A model generated the notes under the pieces. The model was not told the DNA's origin and made no database searches. It worked only from the letters and a program-made list of their open reading frames with translations. This document shows positions 1-8,576 of a stretch of 47,843 nt of DNA, one piece after another. The DNA comes from Candidatus Poribacteria bacterium (GTDB lineage: Bacteria; Poribacteria; WGA-4E; PCPOR2b). The translations under genes were made by a program, and so were the position numbers. Each line of letters begins with the position of its first letter. The stretch's first letter is position 1. The stretch lies in contig JAJDUM010000025.1 of assembly GCA_022826645.1 (NCBI GenBank), positions 1 to 47,843 on the forward strand, written 5' to 3'.

Positions 1-211
1 TTGATGAGCCAATATATCGCGGTCTTAATTGAGAGACCTGTTTTTTCGCAGACAAGCTATCAAGACGCATACTCGCACAATATTCAACACAGCCTTGACG
101 AGGCTGCTTGATACCAAAACAAATTGTCCAAACTTTAGTAACATTATAGACGATTATGTGAATGAGTTCCACTGCAAAGTGAATCGGCAAGATGTCAGCC
201 CCATTTTTTGA
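1..211. other. Left-edge stretch with no supported gene
   Basis: I see no convincing gene here. A 60-codon reading frame at 29-211 lacks a ribosome binding site and has no recognisable motif. The stretch holds one copy of a dispersed motif (121-141, minus orientation). About 49 bp around it (from 94) resembles a second stretch at 11359-11407, which suggests the end of a degraded mobile or repeated element rather than coding sequence. Confidence 0.5.
121..141 (-). repeat. Dispersed 21-bp motif, copy 1
   Basis: On the minus strand this contains ACTAAAGTTTGGACAATTT preceded by TT. The same 21 bases occur exactly at 47707-47727 on the plus strand. Diverged copies lie at 11015-11035 (+) and 11387-11407 (-), where they face each other as an inverted pair. 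Function is unknown; the ends of a small mobile element are the simplest reading. Confidence 0.6.
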
Positions 212-239
212 TTGACGCGCATAGATATATCCGTATAAT
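212..239 (+). promoter_or_regulatory. Sigma-70-type promoter for the 307-5700 operon
   Basis: TTGACG at 212-217, a 16-base spacer and a perfect TATAAT at 234-239. It lies about 65 bases upstream of the first oxidoreductase start and is the best housekeeping promoter match in this part of the window. Confidence 0.75.
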
Positions 240-306
240 GAATCTCGTTCCGACTTTAGGGCACAAGCCTGTGCCAATAGAGAGATTTCAGTTGGGGAGA
301 TAACGT

Positions 307-1308
307 ATGAGCGATGTACTGTCGGTAGGAGTTATCGGTGCGGGTGGGATTGCCCGATCACATATGAACGCAATCGAAGCAAATGATAATATCCGGATGG
401 TTGCGGTCATGGATGTAGACCCAGATCGAGCGGGCGCAGCAGCGGAGGATCATGACGCCAGCGTTTATACAGACCTTGAGCCACTTTTAGCGGATGCGCG
501 GGTGGAGGCGGTACATGTCTGTACACCTCATTCTTTACATGCTGATCAGGTGGTCGCAGCTGCGGCGGCGGGCAAGCATGTATTGGTGGAAAAGCCGATG
601 GCGTTGACGCTTGCAGATTGCGACCGGATGATTGATGCTTGTGACCAAGCTGGAAAGATTCTGATGGTGGGTCAGGTAATGCGGTACTATCCCGTAAACC
701 GTGCAATACAAAAAATGATTGCTGACGGAGAAATCGGGCAAGTGGGACACCTGATACGGAGGCGTTACAGCTATTTCAACCCAACACCCGCGGGAAGCGA
801 CTCTCGACATTGGTATCTTGATCTAGAGATCGGAGGCAATTGTGTTCTCTACTGTTTTGGACCACATGAATATGATATCCTACATTGGTATCTTAATTCG
901 CCTGTAACGCAGGTCTACGCTCAAGGGTCAGAAAGCACCGATTTGTACCGAGGACAAAAGGATTCCTATACAGCCATAATGACGCATGAAAATGGCGCGG
1001 TGAGTGTGCTGTCGCAGACGGTCGTCTCCCACACAGGTGCCCATGATCAGTACATTGTAGGGAGCGAAGGCTCGATGATGCTATCGGGCGATAAGCTGAC
1101 CGTAAATGGACAGGAGGTCTCAGTGGAGGGATCGAGCCGAGAGGGGATGCCCAACCAGATCCGAGAGTTTGCAGACTGCTGCCTCGAGGGCCGCGAACCC
1201 GATGCCAGTGGACATTCTGTGCGCCATTCGATGGCGGTGATTGAAGCGGCTAAACTGAGTGCTGAACGGGATGCACCGGTTCAGATGTCTGAATTGGAGA
1301 GATTTTAA
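307..1308 (+). CDS. Gfo/Idh/MocA family NAD(P)-dependent oxidoreductase
   Basis: A 333-residue member of the glucose-fructose oxidoreductase / inositol dehydrogenase family, which oxidises or reduces sugar-like alcohols with NAD(P). The N-terminal Rossmann fold shows GAGGIARSH (residues 11-19) for dinucleotide binding. The family EKP motif is at 95-97; its Lys is the usual catalytic residue. The C-terminal alpha/beta domain carries GGN (176-178) and GPHEYD (185-190), which place a His in the substrate pocket. There is no signal peptide, so it is cytoplasmic. The ATG follows GGGGAGA. It is the first gene of an apparent four-gene operon with peptide and amino-acid enzymes. The substrate cannot be told from sequence. 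Confidence 0.9.
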   Translation: MSDVLSVGVIGAGGIARSHMNAIEANDNIRMVAVMDVDPDRAGAAAEDHDASVYTDLEPLLADARVEAVHVCTPHSLHADQVVAAAAAGKHVLVEKPMALTLADCDRMIDACDQAGKILMVGQVMRYYPVNRAIQKMIADGEIGQVGHLIRRRYSYFNPTPAGSDSRHWYLDLEIGGNCVLYCFGPHEYDILHWYLNSPVTQVYAQGSESTDLYRGQKDSYTAIMTHENGAVSVLSQTVVSHTGAHDQYIVGSEGSMMLSGDKLTVNGQEVSVEGSSREGMPNQIREFADCCLEGREPDASGHSVRHSMAVIEAAKLSAERDAPVQMSELERF

Positions 1309-1370
1309 TAGACTAAGATAACCCATTCAATACCAAAGCGAACCTGAATGAGAAGAAGGGAAAATCCTGT

Positions 1371-2969
1371 ATGGAACCACGTCCACGAAAGTACGGAACT
1401 GTAGTTGGGCCGCACCCCAGAACTGCCGACGCTGGTATGAAGATTCTCCAAGCAGGTGGTAATGCGATGGACGCTGCTGTCGCAGCTGCTTTTACCGAAG
1501 GGGTCGTTGAACCGTGCCACAACGGTATCGCAGGTTATGGTGGATGCATGGTCATCTATCTGGCGGATCAGCGGAAGGTTGTTGCTATTGACTACAATAC
1601 CGTGGCACCCGCTGCGGCGTCGGATCAGATGTTCACCATCGAGAAAACCGATACCCCAGCAGGATACAGAGTGCCGGGAAGGGTCAATCTCCACGGTCCC
1701 TTGGCAGTCGGCGTACCGGGTGTGGTGGCAGGACTCTGTTTGGCACTTGAGCAATTTGGATCTATGCCACTCGCCGAGGTAATACAACCAGCGATCCGAT
1801 CCGCTCGTTATGGATATGTTCCCAATACCGCTAATCGAGGCGCCATGGCTGGCAATGCGGAACGATGGCGGCAGGATTTTCCAGAGACAGCGCGTGTTTT
1901 CTTGAAGAACGGTCAAGCACCGAAGCCGGGTGAACGGCTGACAAACCCGGATCTCGCTCGAACGCTGGAGGCTGTCGCCGAGGGTGGATCCCCCGCCTTC
2001 TATCAGGGCAGTATCGCAGAAATGATCACCGACTATATCCAAGAAAGCGGTGGATGTTTGAGCGTTGAAGATTTCCAGCGTTATACGCCCAGAGTGCTTG
2101 AGCCATACGAAATCAATTACCGGGGATATCAGGTTTATACAGCCCCGCTCGGTGCGGGCGGGTTAACAACCTTGCAGATGCTCCGATTAATCGAGTCGCA
2201 CGACGTTGGCAATACGTCTCTTGTTGAGCGTACACACCTTCTTGCTGAAGCGATGAAAATCGGCTGGCCCGAGCGACTCAGTCGGTTTGGCGACCCAGAT
2301 TTCGTGGAGATTGATGTTTCAGAGGAACTCTCGGATTTGTTCGTCACCAAATTCACACCAGAGTTGAAAGAAGGGTTGAAATCACCGAAGCCGGGTAAAA
2401 TTGTGTATCACGAACCGCTCAATTGCACCAGTCACATCTCTACGGCAGATAGCCACGGAAACATGGTGAGCCTCACACAGACGCATGGCGGTGGGTTTGG
2501 CTCAATGTTCACTGTGCCGGGAACCGGTCTGCTGTTTGGTCACGGGGTTGGTCGTTTCGATCCGCGACCGGGATATGCGAACTCCATCGCACCTGGGAAG
2601 CGCCCATTGCATAACATGGCTCCGATGTTAGCGCTGCGAAACGACGCGCCTTTTGCAACCTATGGCATTCCCGGCGGTCGTACCATTCCAAACAATCAGC
2701 TCAGTATCTCAGTGAACCTCATCGATTTGCAGATGACCGCGCAAGAAGCCTTAGACGCGCCTCGTGTACACCACGAAGGAGCCGAACCGATTGGTGTCGA
2801 GGAACGTGCCGGGACAGAGGTGCTCGAAGGATTACAAGAACGAGGACATCAGGTCGAGCCTCAATCAGGTATCGGCGGACCGGGGCATGCCATTGTGGTG
2901 TCGGATGACCCGGCTGTTCAATCCGGTGGCACTGATCCGCGAGGTGAAGGTAAGGTAGCATCTTCGTAA
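1371..2969 (+). CDS. Gamma-glutamyltransferase-family Ntn hydrolase
   Basis: A 532-residue homologue of gamma-glutamyltransferase. In this family a proenzyme self-cleaves before a Thr, which becomes the nucleophile for gamma-glutamyl transfer or hydrolysis. The expected cleavage site is visible as CTSH, with Thr353 the predicted nucleophile, followed by GNMVSLTQT. A Gly-Gly oxyanion stretch (IPGGRT) follows near residue 430. The N-terminal GGNAMDAAVA signature is at about 30-39. No signal peptide is evident, unlike the classical periplasmic enzyme, so it is probably cytoplasmic. The ATG sits behind AAGAAGGG, 62 bases after the oxidoreductase. Many relatives are generic amidohydrolases, so the exact substrate is open. 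Confidence 0.88.
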   Translation: MEPRPRKYGTVVGPHPRTADAGMKILQAGGNAMDAAVAAAFTEGVVEPCHNGIAGYGGCMVIYLADQRKVVAIDYNTVAPAAASDQMFTIEKTDTPAGYRVPGRVNLHGPLAVGVPGVVAGLCLALEQFGSMPLAEVIQPAIRSARYGYVPNTANRGAMAGNAERWRQDFPETARVFLKNGQAPKPGERLTNPDLARTLEAVAEGGSPAFYQGSIAEMITDYIQESGGCLSVEDFQRYTPRVLEPYEINYRGYQVYTAPLGAGGLTTLQMLRLIESHDVGNTSLVERTHLLAEAMKIGWPERLSRFGDPDFVEIDVSEELSDLFVTKFTPELKEGLKSPKPGKIVYHEPLNCTSHISTADSHGNMVSLTQTHGGGFGSMFTVPGTGLLFGHGVGRFDPRPGYANSIAPGKRPLHNMAPMLALRNDAPFATYGIPGGRTIPNNQLSISVNLIDLQMTAQEALDAPRVHHEGAEPIGVEERAGTEVLEGLQERGHQVEPQSGIGGPGHAIVVSDDPAVQSGGTDPRGEGKVASS

Positions 2970-3064
2970 CGAACTTAATTGTGTATTCTAATAACTAACC
3001 CATTTAGTAAGATCAGTGAAATCCCTCCGAAGGTTGACGGACAAACCCCTTCAAGGCGGAAGCT

Positions 3065-4303
3065 ATGACCCCCTACCGAACGAATCTGTTTATTAATGCA
3101 CAGACTCACCCGCCAGCGGACTACGGACCGACACAGAAGACATTATTGAATCAGGATGCCTTCGCTGATGTCGCAGCAGAGATGACAAATTTGCCCGGCT
3201 ATCAACCGACACCGCTGATTGGATTGAACGGTCTTGCTTCAGCGAGCGGTGTCGAAGCCGTGTGGTGCAAGCACGAGGGGTATCGATTCGAGGTGGGGAG
3301 CTTCAAACCAACGGGACCGGTCTATGCAATGCTGTCCGTGCTGAAGGGCGAAATCAGAAAAGCTACCGGCGTGGAAACAGTCACGACACAAGACTTGATA
3401 GATCGAAAATATGAATCGGTGACGAAAGAGATTGTCGTCTCGGCGGCGACATCGGGTAATCACGGACGTGCGCTGGCGTGGGGTGCCCGTATGTTCGGTT
3501 GCCGATGCGTGATTTATATGAACGATGGTGTCAGTCCGGGTAGGGAGGCAGCGATCGCTGCCTATGGCGCAGAGGTAGTGCGGGTATCGGGAAACTATGA
3601 TCGGGTGGTACAACGCTCCTATACGGATGCTGAAGCGTTAGGCTATTTTGCTATTTCGGATGATAAATCTGCCGAGTACCCTAACATTTCTCGCGAGATT
3701 ATGCAGGGCTATGCAATGGTTGCGGATGAAATTGTTCGACAATTCAGTGACATCCAGCCGCCCACGCATGTCTTTGTTCCCGGCGGCGGTGGTCGATTTG
3801 CCGGTGCGACCTGCGGGCACCTGTGGGATAGATACGCCAACAACCATCCGCGGGTGATTGTTGTTGAACCTACCGCATCTGCTTGCCTATACCAAAGTGC
3901 GATTGAAAATAGCGCGGCAACTGTTAGTGGGGATGGCAGATCAGTTATGGACGGGCTGGTCGTTGAGTCAGCTTCGCCCCAAGCATGGAATATTTTAGGC
4001 GGTGGTGTTTTCGCTTTTCTGACTATCCCTGACGAAGCGGCGGTCGATGCGATACGACAGGCAGCGACAGGTGTTGATGGAGATTCTCCGGTTGTCATCG
4101 GTGAGACAGGGATTGCAGCGTGGGCAGGATTTCTGGCGGTGACCTACGATGAAAATTTACGAAGCCAGCTTGAACTTGATCGTAACAGCCGAGTCGTTAT
4201 CATCGCAACCGAGGGCGCGACCGATCCTGAGGTTTACCATAACCTTGTCGGCGTAAGCCCGGAAGCGATATTGACGGGAGCCAAACACCAACCAACGGAA
4301 TAG
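3065..4303 (+). CDS. PLP-dependent diaminopropionate ammonia-lyase-like enzyme
   Basis: A 412-residue fold-type II pyridoxal-phosphate enzyme. SFKPTG carries the predicted Schiff-base Lys81. SGNHG (130-134) and a tetraglycine phosphate loop (240-243) are typical of the threonine synthase/dehydratase superfamily. The C-terminal half, with VMDGL, then TIPDEAAVDA, then GETGIAA, matches my memory of diaminopropionate ammonia-lyase (DpaL/YgeX) better than threonine dehydratase. Those enzymes convert 2,3-diaminopropionate to pyruvate and ammonia. Start ATG follows AAGGCGG. It lies between the GGT-like enzyme and a serine hydrolase, which suggests amide or peptide catabolism. A cysteine-desulfhydrase-like or serine-dehydratase activity cannot be excluded. 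Confidence 0.8.
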   Translation: MTPYRTNLFINAQTHPPADYGPTQKTLLNQDAFADVAAEMTNLPGYQPTPLIGLNGLASASGVEAVWCKHEGYRFEVGSFKPTGPVYAMLSVLKGEIRKATGVETVTTQDLIDRKYESVTKEIVVSAATSGNHGRALAWGARMFGCRCVIYMNDGVSPGREAAIAAYGAEVVRVSGNYDRVVQRSYTDAEALGYFAISDDKSAEYPNISREIMQGYAMVADEIVRQFSDIQPPTHVFVPGGGGRFAGATCGHLWDRYANNHPRVIVVEPTASACLYQSAIENSAATVSGDGRSVMDGLVVESASPQAWNILGGGVFAFLTIPDEAAVDAIRQAATGVDGDSPVVIGETGIAAWAGFLAVTYDENLRSQLELDRNSRVVIIATEGATDPEVYHNLVGVSPEAILTGAKHQPTE

Positions 4304-4314
4304 GAAAATTACGC

Positions 4315-5700
4315 ATGGCAGATTGCGTCCTCCAAACCTTGATACCGGATATCGAACACTTAGCAGAAACAACCGTTGCAAAGTATAAGCTGCCCGGTAT
4401 GGCACTTGGCATCATCCGAGACCAAGAACTTGCCTGGTTCGGTGGATTCGGCACAACAGATCTGGATTCAAGCAAGAAGCCCGCGGAAAATACAATCGCC
4501 CGCATCGCTTCAGTGACCAAGACGTTCACAACAACTGCCATCATGCAGCTGCGGGATGAGGGACGGCTCACCTTAGAAGATTCATTGGCACAGCATATTC
4601 CCGAATTCGCTTCGGCTCGCGCTATCCGCGGTGACATCGAAGGCGTGACGCTCCGGCGATTGCTGACACACCGATCTGGATTGGTCACCGAGTCGCCGAC
4701 GCACGGCTGGAATGATCTTGACTTCCCGAGCCGTGAGGAGATGCTCGGCAAACTGCCAGAGACAGGGATTGTCATCCCGCAGGATTCCGCCTTCAAATAC
4801 TCAAACCTCGCATTTGGATTACTCGGTGAGGTAGTGTATAGGCTCACCGGTACGCCATACACCGAATACGTCTACGCCAATATTATTGAGCCGCTTGGTC
4901 TAACCTCCACAGTATTTGACCTCACGGACGAATTGCGTCCTCACTTTTTCATCGGCTATAATCCGACCCCATACCAAGATCGCCCTGAACGCGCCCCTTA
5001 TGCCCACCTGAGCGGGATTTCATCGGCGGGGCAACTACATTCTACGGTCAGCGACCTGGCAAAGTGGATATCGTTTCAGTTTCGAACCGACGGCGGAGAT
5101 CGAGGTGATGCACAGGTGCTCAGGGGTCAAACACTGGTGGAGATTCAACAGCCCCAATATGTTGAACTGGACTGGTCGGCGGGGCAATGCTTGGGCTGGC
5201 GAGCAACCCGGATTGGCAACCGCGTCTATCACAATCATGGTGGTGGAATTCACGGATTTGGGACACAGGTGTGGTTTAATGTTCCGAGTAAAACGGGCGT
5301 GGTTGTTTTCATCAACATGTGGCCCCCGTATGGCGGTCTTGATATAGCGCAAGAGACACTTGAGATAGTGCTGAACGCCGACGAAGCGTCGCAGCCTGTG
5401 CTCGCGCAGCCAACATTTGAATCAACGCCGGAGGCATTGCAACACTATGTCGGTTACTATCGCGCCGAGCCGGGCATTGATGTGAACATTGAGTTCCGTG
5501 ACGGTGGCTTACGGCTTGCGGGTCACGGTGGGTCTGCATATTCCCTACACGCCCCGGCAATCCTTGAACCGACTGACAAGGAGGAGTGGCTTGTCCATGG
5601 TGGTCGTGCAGCCGGAGAAATTGCTCTCTTTAAGTTTGGTGATGATGGTGGCGTGATAAGCTATGAGCTGGGAGCCTTTGTGTTCAAGAAGTTAGTGTAA
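4315..5700 (+). CDS. Class C beta-lactamase-family serine hydrolase
   Basis: A 461-residue penicillin-binding-protein-like serine hydrolase (beta-lactamase/transpeptidase-like fold). The catalytic SxxK is SVTK with Ser66 and Lys69. The YxN motif is YSN at 162-164, and the third KTG-type box is HGG at 308-310. A C-terminal domain of about 80 residues (from about 380) resembles the beta-rich tail of esterase/D-aminopeptidase members. No signal peptide is seen, so a cytoplasmic esterase or D-amino-acid amidase/peptidase is more likely than antibiotic resistance. The ATG is only 11 bases after the PLP enzyme, so the two are almost certainly co-transcribed. It ends the plus-strand operon and faces a minus-strand operon. 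Confidence 0.88.
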   Translation: MADCVLQTLIPDIEHLAETTVAKYKLPGMALGIIRDQELAWFGGFGTTDLDSSKKPAENTIARIASVTKTFTTTAIMQLRDEGRLTLEDSLAQHIPEFASARAIRGDIEGVTLRRLLTHRSGLVTESPTHGWNDLDFPSREEMLGKLPETGIVIPQDSAFKYSNLAFGLLGEVVYRLTGTPYTEYVYANIIEPLGLTSTVFDLTDELRPHFFIGYNPTPYQDRPERAPYAHLSGISSAGQLHSTVSDLAKWISFQFRTDGGDRGDAQVLRGQTLVEIQQPQYVELDWSAGQCLGWRATRIGNRVYHNHGGGIHGFGTQVWFNVPSKTGVVVFINMWPPYGGLDIAQETLEIVLNADEASQPVLAQPTFESTPEALQHYVGYYRAEPGIDVNIEFRDGGLRLAGHGGSAYSLHAPAILEPTDKEEWLVHGGRAAGEIALFKFGDDGGVISYELGAFVFKKLV

Positions 5701-5773
5701 CGCTGCGATTGAACATGCGGCTGATCTTTTGCACCATGCAGAATGTAGCGTTATGGATTATCGGTGGATTGTG

Positions 5774-6274
5774 CTACTGCACCTTTGAAATCTTGGGAAC
5801 TCGAGCGTTAGGGCTATAGGCAAACGGATACCATTCGTAGTAGGTAGCATAAGAGTAGTATGGATTTTTATCTTTGTGCCACGCTGTATCGGTGCGAATT
5901 CCCTCAAAATACTCGACATCCAATTGTCCGTCCTTGACGACGCCTGAGACTCTGATCGGACGATTTTCCTTCCGGGCGACTGCTGTCATCTGGACCATAG
6001 ATCGGATCCGAGGCTGATTCTCGAAATTCACCGTCTCGGTGCAGCTCACACCGTTCACAACAATCCGCCATTGTCCTTGATTATAGGGCATTGGTGGCAA
6101 AAAATCACCGTGGTGAGGAGCTTCGGGAACACCAAGTATTGATATGCGCTGTCCTTCGTAGCTATCGAGCTGCGACCCCAAGTTATCAATAGCGATGGAC
6201 TGATACATTTTTCCACAGCCTAGCCCAATAACGCTAATCCAGCATAGAAGTAGAATAATCTGTATCGGTTTCAC
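5774..6274 (-). CDS. Hypothetical small lipoprotein with OB-like beta domain
   Basis: A 166-residue protein when started at the GTG at 6274, which has GGAGG 11-12 bases upstream; the longer in-frame start has no such site. A hydrophobic N-terminus (about 5-24) ends in LGCG, a loose lipobox, so it is probably a lipoprotein. The body has alternating strands (ISILGV, then IRVSGVVKDGQLDVEYFEG) suggesting an OB-like fold. The tail is Tyr/Trp-rich. I recognise no family. It is the last gene of a minus-strand operon with rhamnose mutarotase, SDR and NHL proteins, 53 bases after the mutarotase start. Function unknown. Confidence 0.7.
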   Translation of the reverse strand: MKPIQIILLLCWISVIGLGCGKMYQSIAIDNLGSQLDSYEGQRISILGVPEAPHHGDFLPPMPYNQGQWRIVVNGVSCTETVNFENQPRIRSMVQMTAVARKENRPIRVSGVVKDGQLDVEYFEGIRTDTAWHKDKNPYYSYATYYEWYPFAYSPNARVPKISKVQ

Positions 6275-6327
6275 TTCATTAATTCCTCCTCGATTTTCAA
6301 GTCCCGTCCTACTGACCGGCTTGCTGC

Positions 6328-6660
6328 TCAATCGGCTTGCCAGTAAAAGACTTCGGGCAAACCTTCCGGATAGGCATTAGCAGGATCATACGTTTCGCCG
6401 GTCGCACTTTCCATGATCGGTGCCATGTACTCTTCCCATCGCACGGAATCATCACTTTCCGCCAAGATGCGAGCGGCTTCTGCGTAATCTTCCGCCTCCA
6501 TGTAGAGGAAGAGTTGCACTCCAAACATGAAGATGCTCATTTTATGAACGCCCGCTCGCTTCAGATCTGATAACACTTCTTGCCAGACCTGCTGGTGCCG
6601 TCGGATGTACTCCTCTTGATATCCTTCCTTCACACGCATAACAAAGGCAACACGCTGCAT
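6328..6660 (-). CDS. rhaM: L-rhamnose mutarotase-like protein
   Basis: A 110-residue member of the RhaM (DUF718) family, which interconverts alpha and beta anomers of L-rhamnose. The dimeric alpha+beta-barrel pattern is clear: VAFVMRV, then EEYIRRHQQVW, then SIFMFG, ending in EVFYW. With the second ATG as start, the catalytic His falls at residue 22, the position known for E. coli RhaM. That ATG has AGGAGGG 6-7 bases upstream, whereas an ATG two codons earlier abuts the ribosome site, so I chose the second. No other rhamnose genes are adjacent. The neighbouring SDR may act on the same sugar or another deoxysugar; this is inference. Confidence 0.88.
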   Translation of the reverse strand: MQRVAFVMRVKEGYQEEYIRRHQQVWQEVLSDLKRAGVHKMSIFMFGVQLFLYMEAEDYAEAARILAESDDSVRWEEYMAPIMESATGETYDPANAYPEGLPEVFYWQAD

Positions 6661-6684
6661 TGGCATCCCTCCTTGGAGAGCACT

Positions 6685-7497
6685 CTATTCCTTAGTACCG
6701 GGTACTGGCATCGTACTGAGCAACCCTCCATCAACATCAAGGGCAACACCTGTTAGGAAGGCTGACTCATTAGACAGAAAGAAGATCACAGCATTGACTA
6801 CATCCGCTACCGTAGCATTGCGTTTGAGTGGAATGCTAGCTGCGGTTTCCGTTAGGATTTCATCGCTCTTCTGCCCTGTTGTACCAATCTTCCAATCGAG
6901 AACTGTTCGCCCCATACCGGTTGTCGAAACTCCCACCGGACAAACACAGTTGACTGTCACCTCGTAGGGTGCCAACTCGGCAGCCAACGCTTTGGTCAAG
7001 CCGACAACACCAAATTTTGCTGCGCAGTATGAGAGAATCATCGGACAGCCAATCTTTGCCGCATCGGAACCGATGTTGATAATACGTCCACGCCGTCCAC
7101 TTTCGCATAACAGCGGTGCTGCCGCTTGGCTGCACAAGAACGGTCCTTTCAGATCTACATCTACCACGCGGTCCCAATCCGCCTCGCGGATTTCTGCCAA
7201 TGGTGCAAAGTGGATGACTCCCGCTGAATTGATGAGAGTATCCAGTCCACCAAAGGTTTCTTGACAAGCTGCCACCGCTGCCTTCGCTGAAACGGGAGAG
7301 GTAACGTCGAGTTCCAAGGATAGCAGATCACCACCCTTATCCAAGTTTTGGACAACTTGTCGCAACCGGTCGGAATCAACGTCGCCGATTGCTACCTGCG
7401 CCCCCTGGGCGAGCAAAGTCTCAGCGATGGCCAATCCGAAACCGCTGGCACCTCCAGTGATAAGTACGCGGCGCTGGATTGCTTCTGTGTTCGGCAT
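6685..7497 (-). CDS. Short-chain dehydrogenase/reductase (SDR)
   Basis: A 270-residue classical SDR that uses NAD(P) to oxidise or reduce an alcohol/ketone. The nucleotide-binding TGGASGFG is at 14-21 and NSAG is at 90-93. The catalytic triad is Ser144, Tyr157 and Lys161 (YxxxK reads YCAAK). The C-terminal DVDGG tail is typical. Acidic residues at the end of strand 2 (GDVD, 38-41) suggest NAD preference. The ATG follows GAGGA. It is in a tight minus-strand set with the mutarotase (24-base gap) and the NHL protein, so a sugar dehydrogenase role is plausible. The substrate is not determinable. Confidence 0.92.
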   Translation of the reverse strand: MPNTEAIQRRVLITGGASGFGLAIAETLLAQGAQVAIGDVDSDRLRQVVQNLDKGGDLLSLELDVTSPVSAKAAVAACQETFGGLDTLINSAGVIHFAPLAEIREADWDRVVDVDLKGPFLCSQAAAPLLCESGRRGRIINIGSDAAKIGCPMILSYCAAKFGVVGLTKALAAELAPYEVTVNCVCPVGVSTTGMGRTVLDWKIGTTGQKSDEILTETAASIPLKRNATVADVVNAVIFFLSNESAFLTGVALDVDGGLLSTMPVPGTKE

Positions 7498-7543
7498 TTT
7501 CTATTCCTCAGTATAGCCTACCCCACAATGTAGCAAAGTCGCG

Positions 7544-8407
7544 TTATTTTTGTCGAACAAACTTCTGCAAGCGATGGTCCGCCTGCACTTCAGTGACATA
7601 GAGATCGTCGTGCGAATCCACCCAGATACCGTGTGGGCAGGCAAAAAACTCACCGGGAACAGTGCTGCCGCGCTCACTACCCCATTGGGTGATGATTTCA
7701 CCATCAAGCGTCAAAATTGTAACGCGCTGTTGCAGCTCCGCAATGTAAACAATATCATTATCATCATCAATAAAGATGGTATCCGGCTCCAAGAATCCAC
7801 CCCACTCTTCGATATATTCGCCGTCAAGTGTGAAAAGCTGGATGCGGTTGTTCGATCGATCCGCGACCATTACGCGGTTGTGGCGATCCACACGGACGCA
7901 ATGCGGTAGATCGAATTCGCCGGCACCCGTTCCCGGAGATCCCCAAGACATAATGTATTTGCCATCTGGAGCGTATTTATGGATCCGTGCGTTTCCGTAC
8001 CCATCGCTGATGAACATCTCGCCATCCGGGCCGAGTGCTAGATCTGTTGGGAGATTGAAAGGTTCGCCCTCCGCACCAGGTTGGCCAGGGGTTCCCAACG
8101 TCATTAGGAGCTCTCCATCGGAGGTGAATTTGTGCATGACATGCTCCTCTCGCTCGACACAATAGATGTGGTCTTCAGCGTCGATGAAGATACCGTGCGA
8201 GTCCTTGAGGATGTCCTCGCCCCACGACTCGAGGAAGTTGCCTTCACGATCGAACACAACCATCGGGCGTTCGCTTCTACTATAAACATAAACTCTGTCT
8301 TGCGAATCCACGGCAATTGCGGGAATCCAGCCAAACTTCCAACCTTCGGGGAGTTGTCCCCAGCCCTCTTGAATCTCATAGGTATGGCTACCTGAACCGT
8401 ATGTCAT
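7544..8407 (-). CDS. NHL-repeat six-bladed beta-propeller protein
   Basis: A 287-residue protein built almost entirely of NHL-type blades. Repeated units have the form (D/P)xDIAVDSQDRVYV, then GxxxxSWG, and recur about every 45 residues. This predicts a six-bladed propeller of the peptidyl-alpha-hydroxyglycine lyase / 6-bladed TolB-like group. There is no signal peptide or lipobox, so it looks cytosolic or is exported by an unseen route. The ATG has GGAGGT 8-9 bases upstream. It is the first gene of the minus-strand operon, with the SDR, RhaM-like and lipoprotein genes downstream. NHL proteins in such clusters are often binding or lyase-like; the exact role is unknown. Confidence 0.85.
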   Translation of the reverse strand: MTYGSGSHTYEIQEGWGQLPEGWKFGWIPAIAVDSQDRVYVYSRSERPMVVFDREGNFLESWGEDILKDSHGIFIDAEDHIYCVEREEHVMHKFTSDGELLMTLGTPGQPGAEGEPFNLPTDLALGPDGEMFISDGYGNARIHKYAPDGKYIMSWGSPGTGAGEFDLPHCVRVDRHNRVMVADRSNNRIQLFTLDGEYIEEWGGFLEPDTIFIDDDNDIVYIAELQQRVTILTLDGEIITQWGSERGSTVPGEFFACPHGIWVDSHDDLYVTEVQADHRLQKFVRQK

Positions 8408-8439
8408 AATACAGAACCTCCAGAATTGAGAATTTAAAA

Positions 8440-8485
8440 AATCCGTGAGTTAAATTACGGATACTATCCAATAGTGTGGTATACT
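8440..8485. promoter_or_regulatory. Divergent promoter region with ATCCGT/ACGGAT inverted repeat
   Basis: Between the divergent NHL and DUF3179 genes. On the minus strand TTGAAA and TAGTAT are separated by 18 bases. On the plus strand TATACT (8480-8485) is a good -10 with no clear -35. A 6-bp inverted repeat ATCCGT...ACGGAT with a 10-base loop at about 8440-8462 could be an operator. All calls are pattern-based only. Confidence 0.4.
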
Positions 8486-8576
8486 TTCAAGAACATAAGG
8501 AAATTGGAGTCCTTCTTGTTTCCTTCGAGAGATTATCAGAAAGCGTACCTGTCGCCAAATAAGAAAGGTAAAAGAA

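Noticed and set aside
29..211. 60-codon ORF at the left edge
   Set aside because: No ribosome site or family features, and it overlaps a repeated motif.
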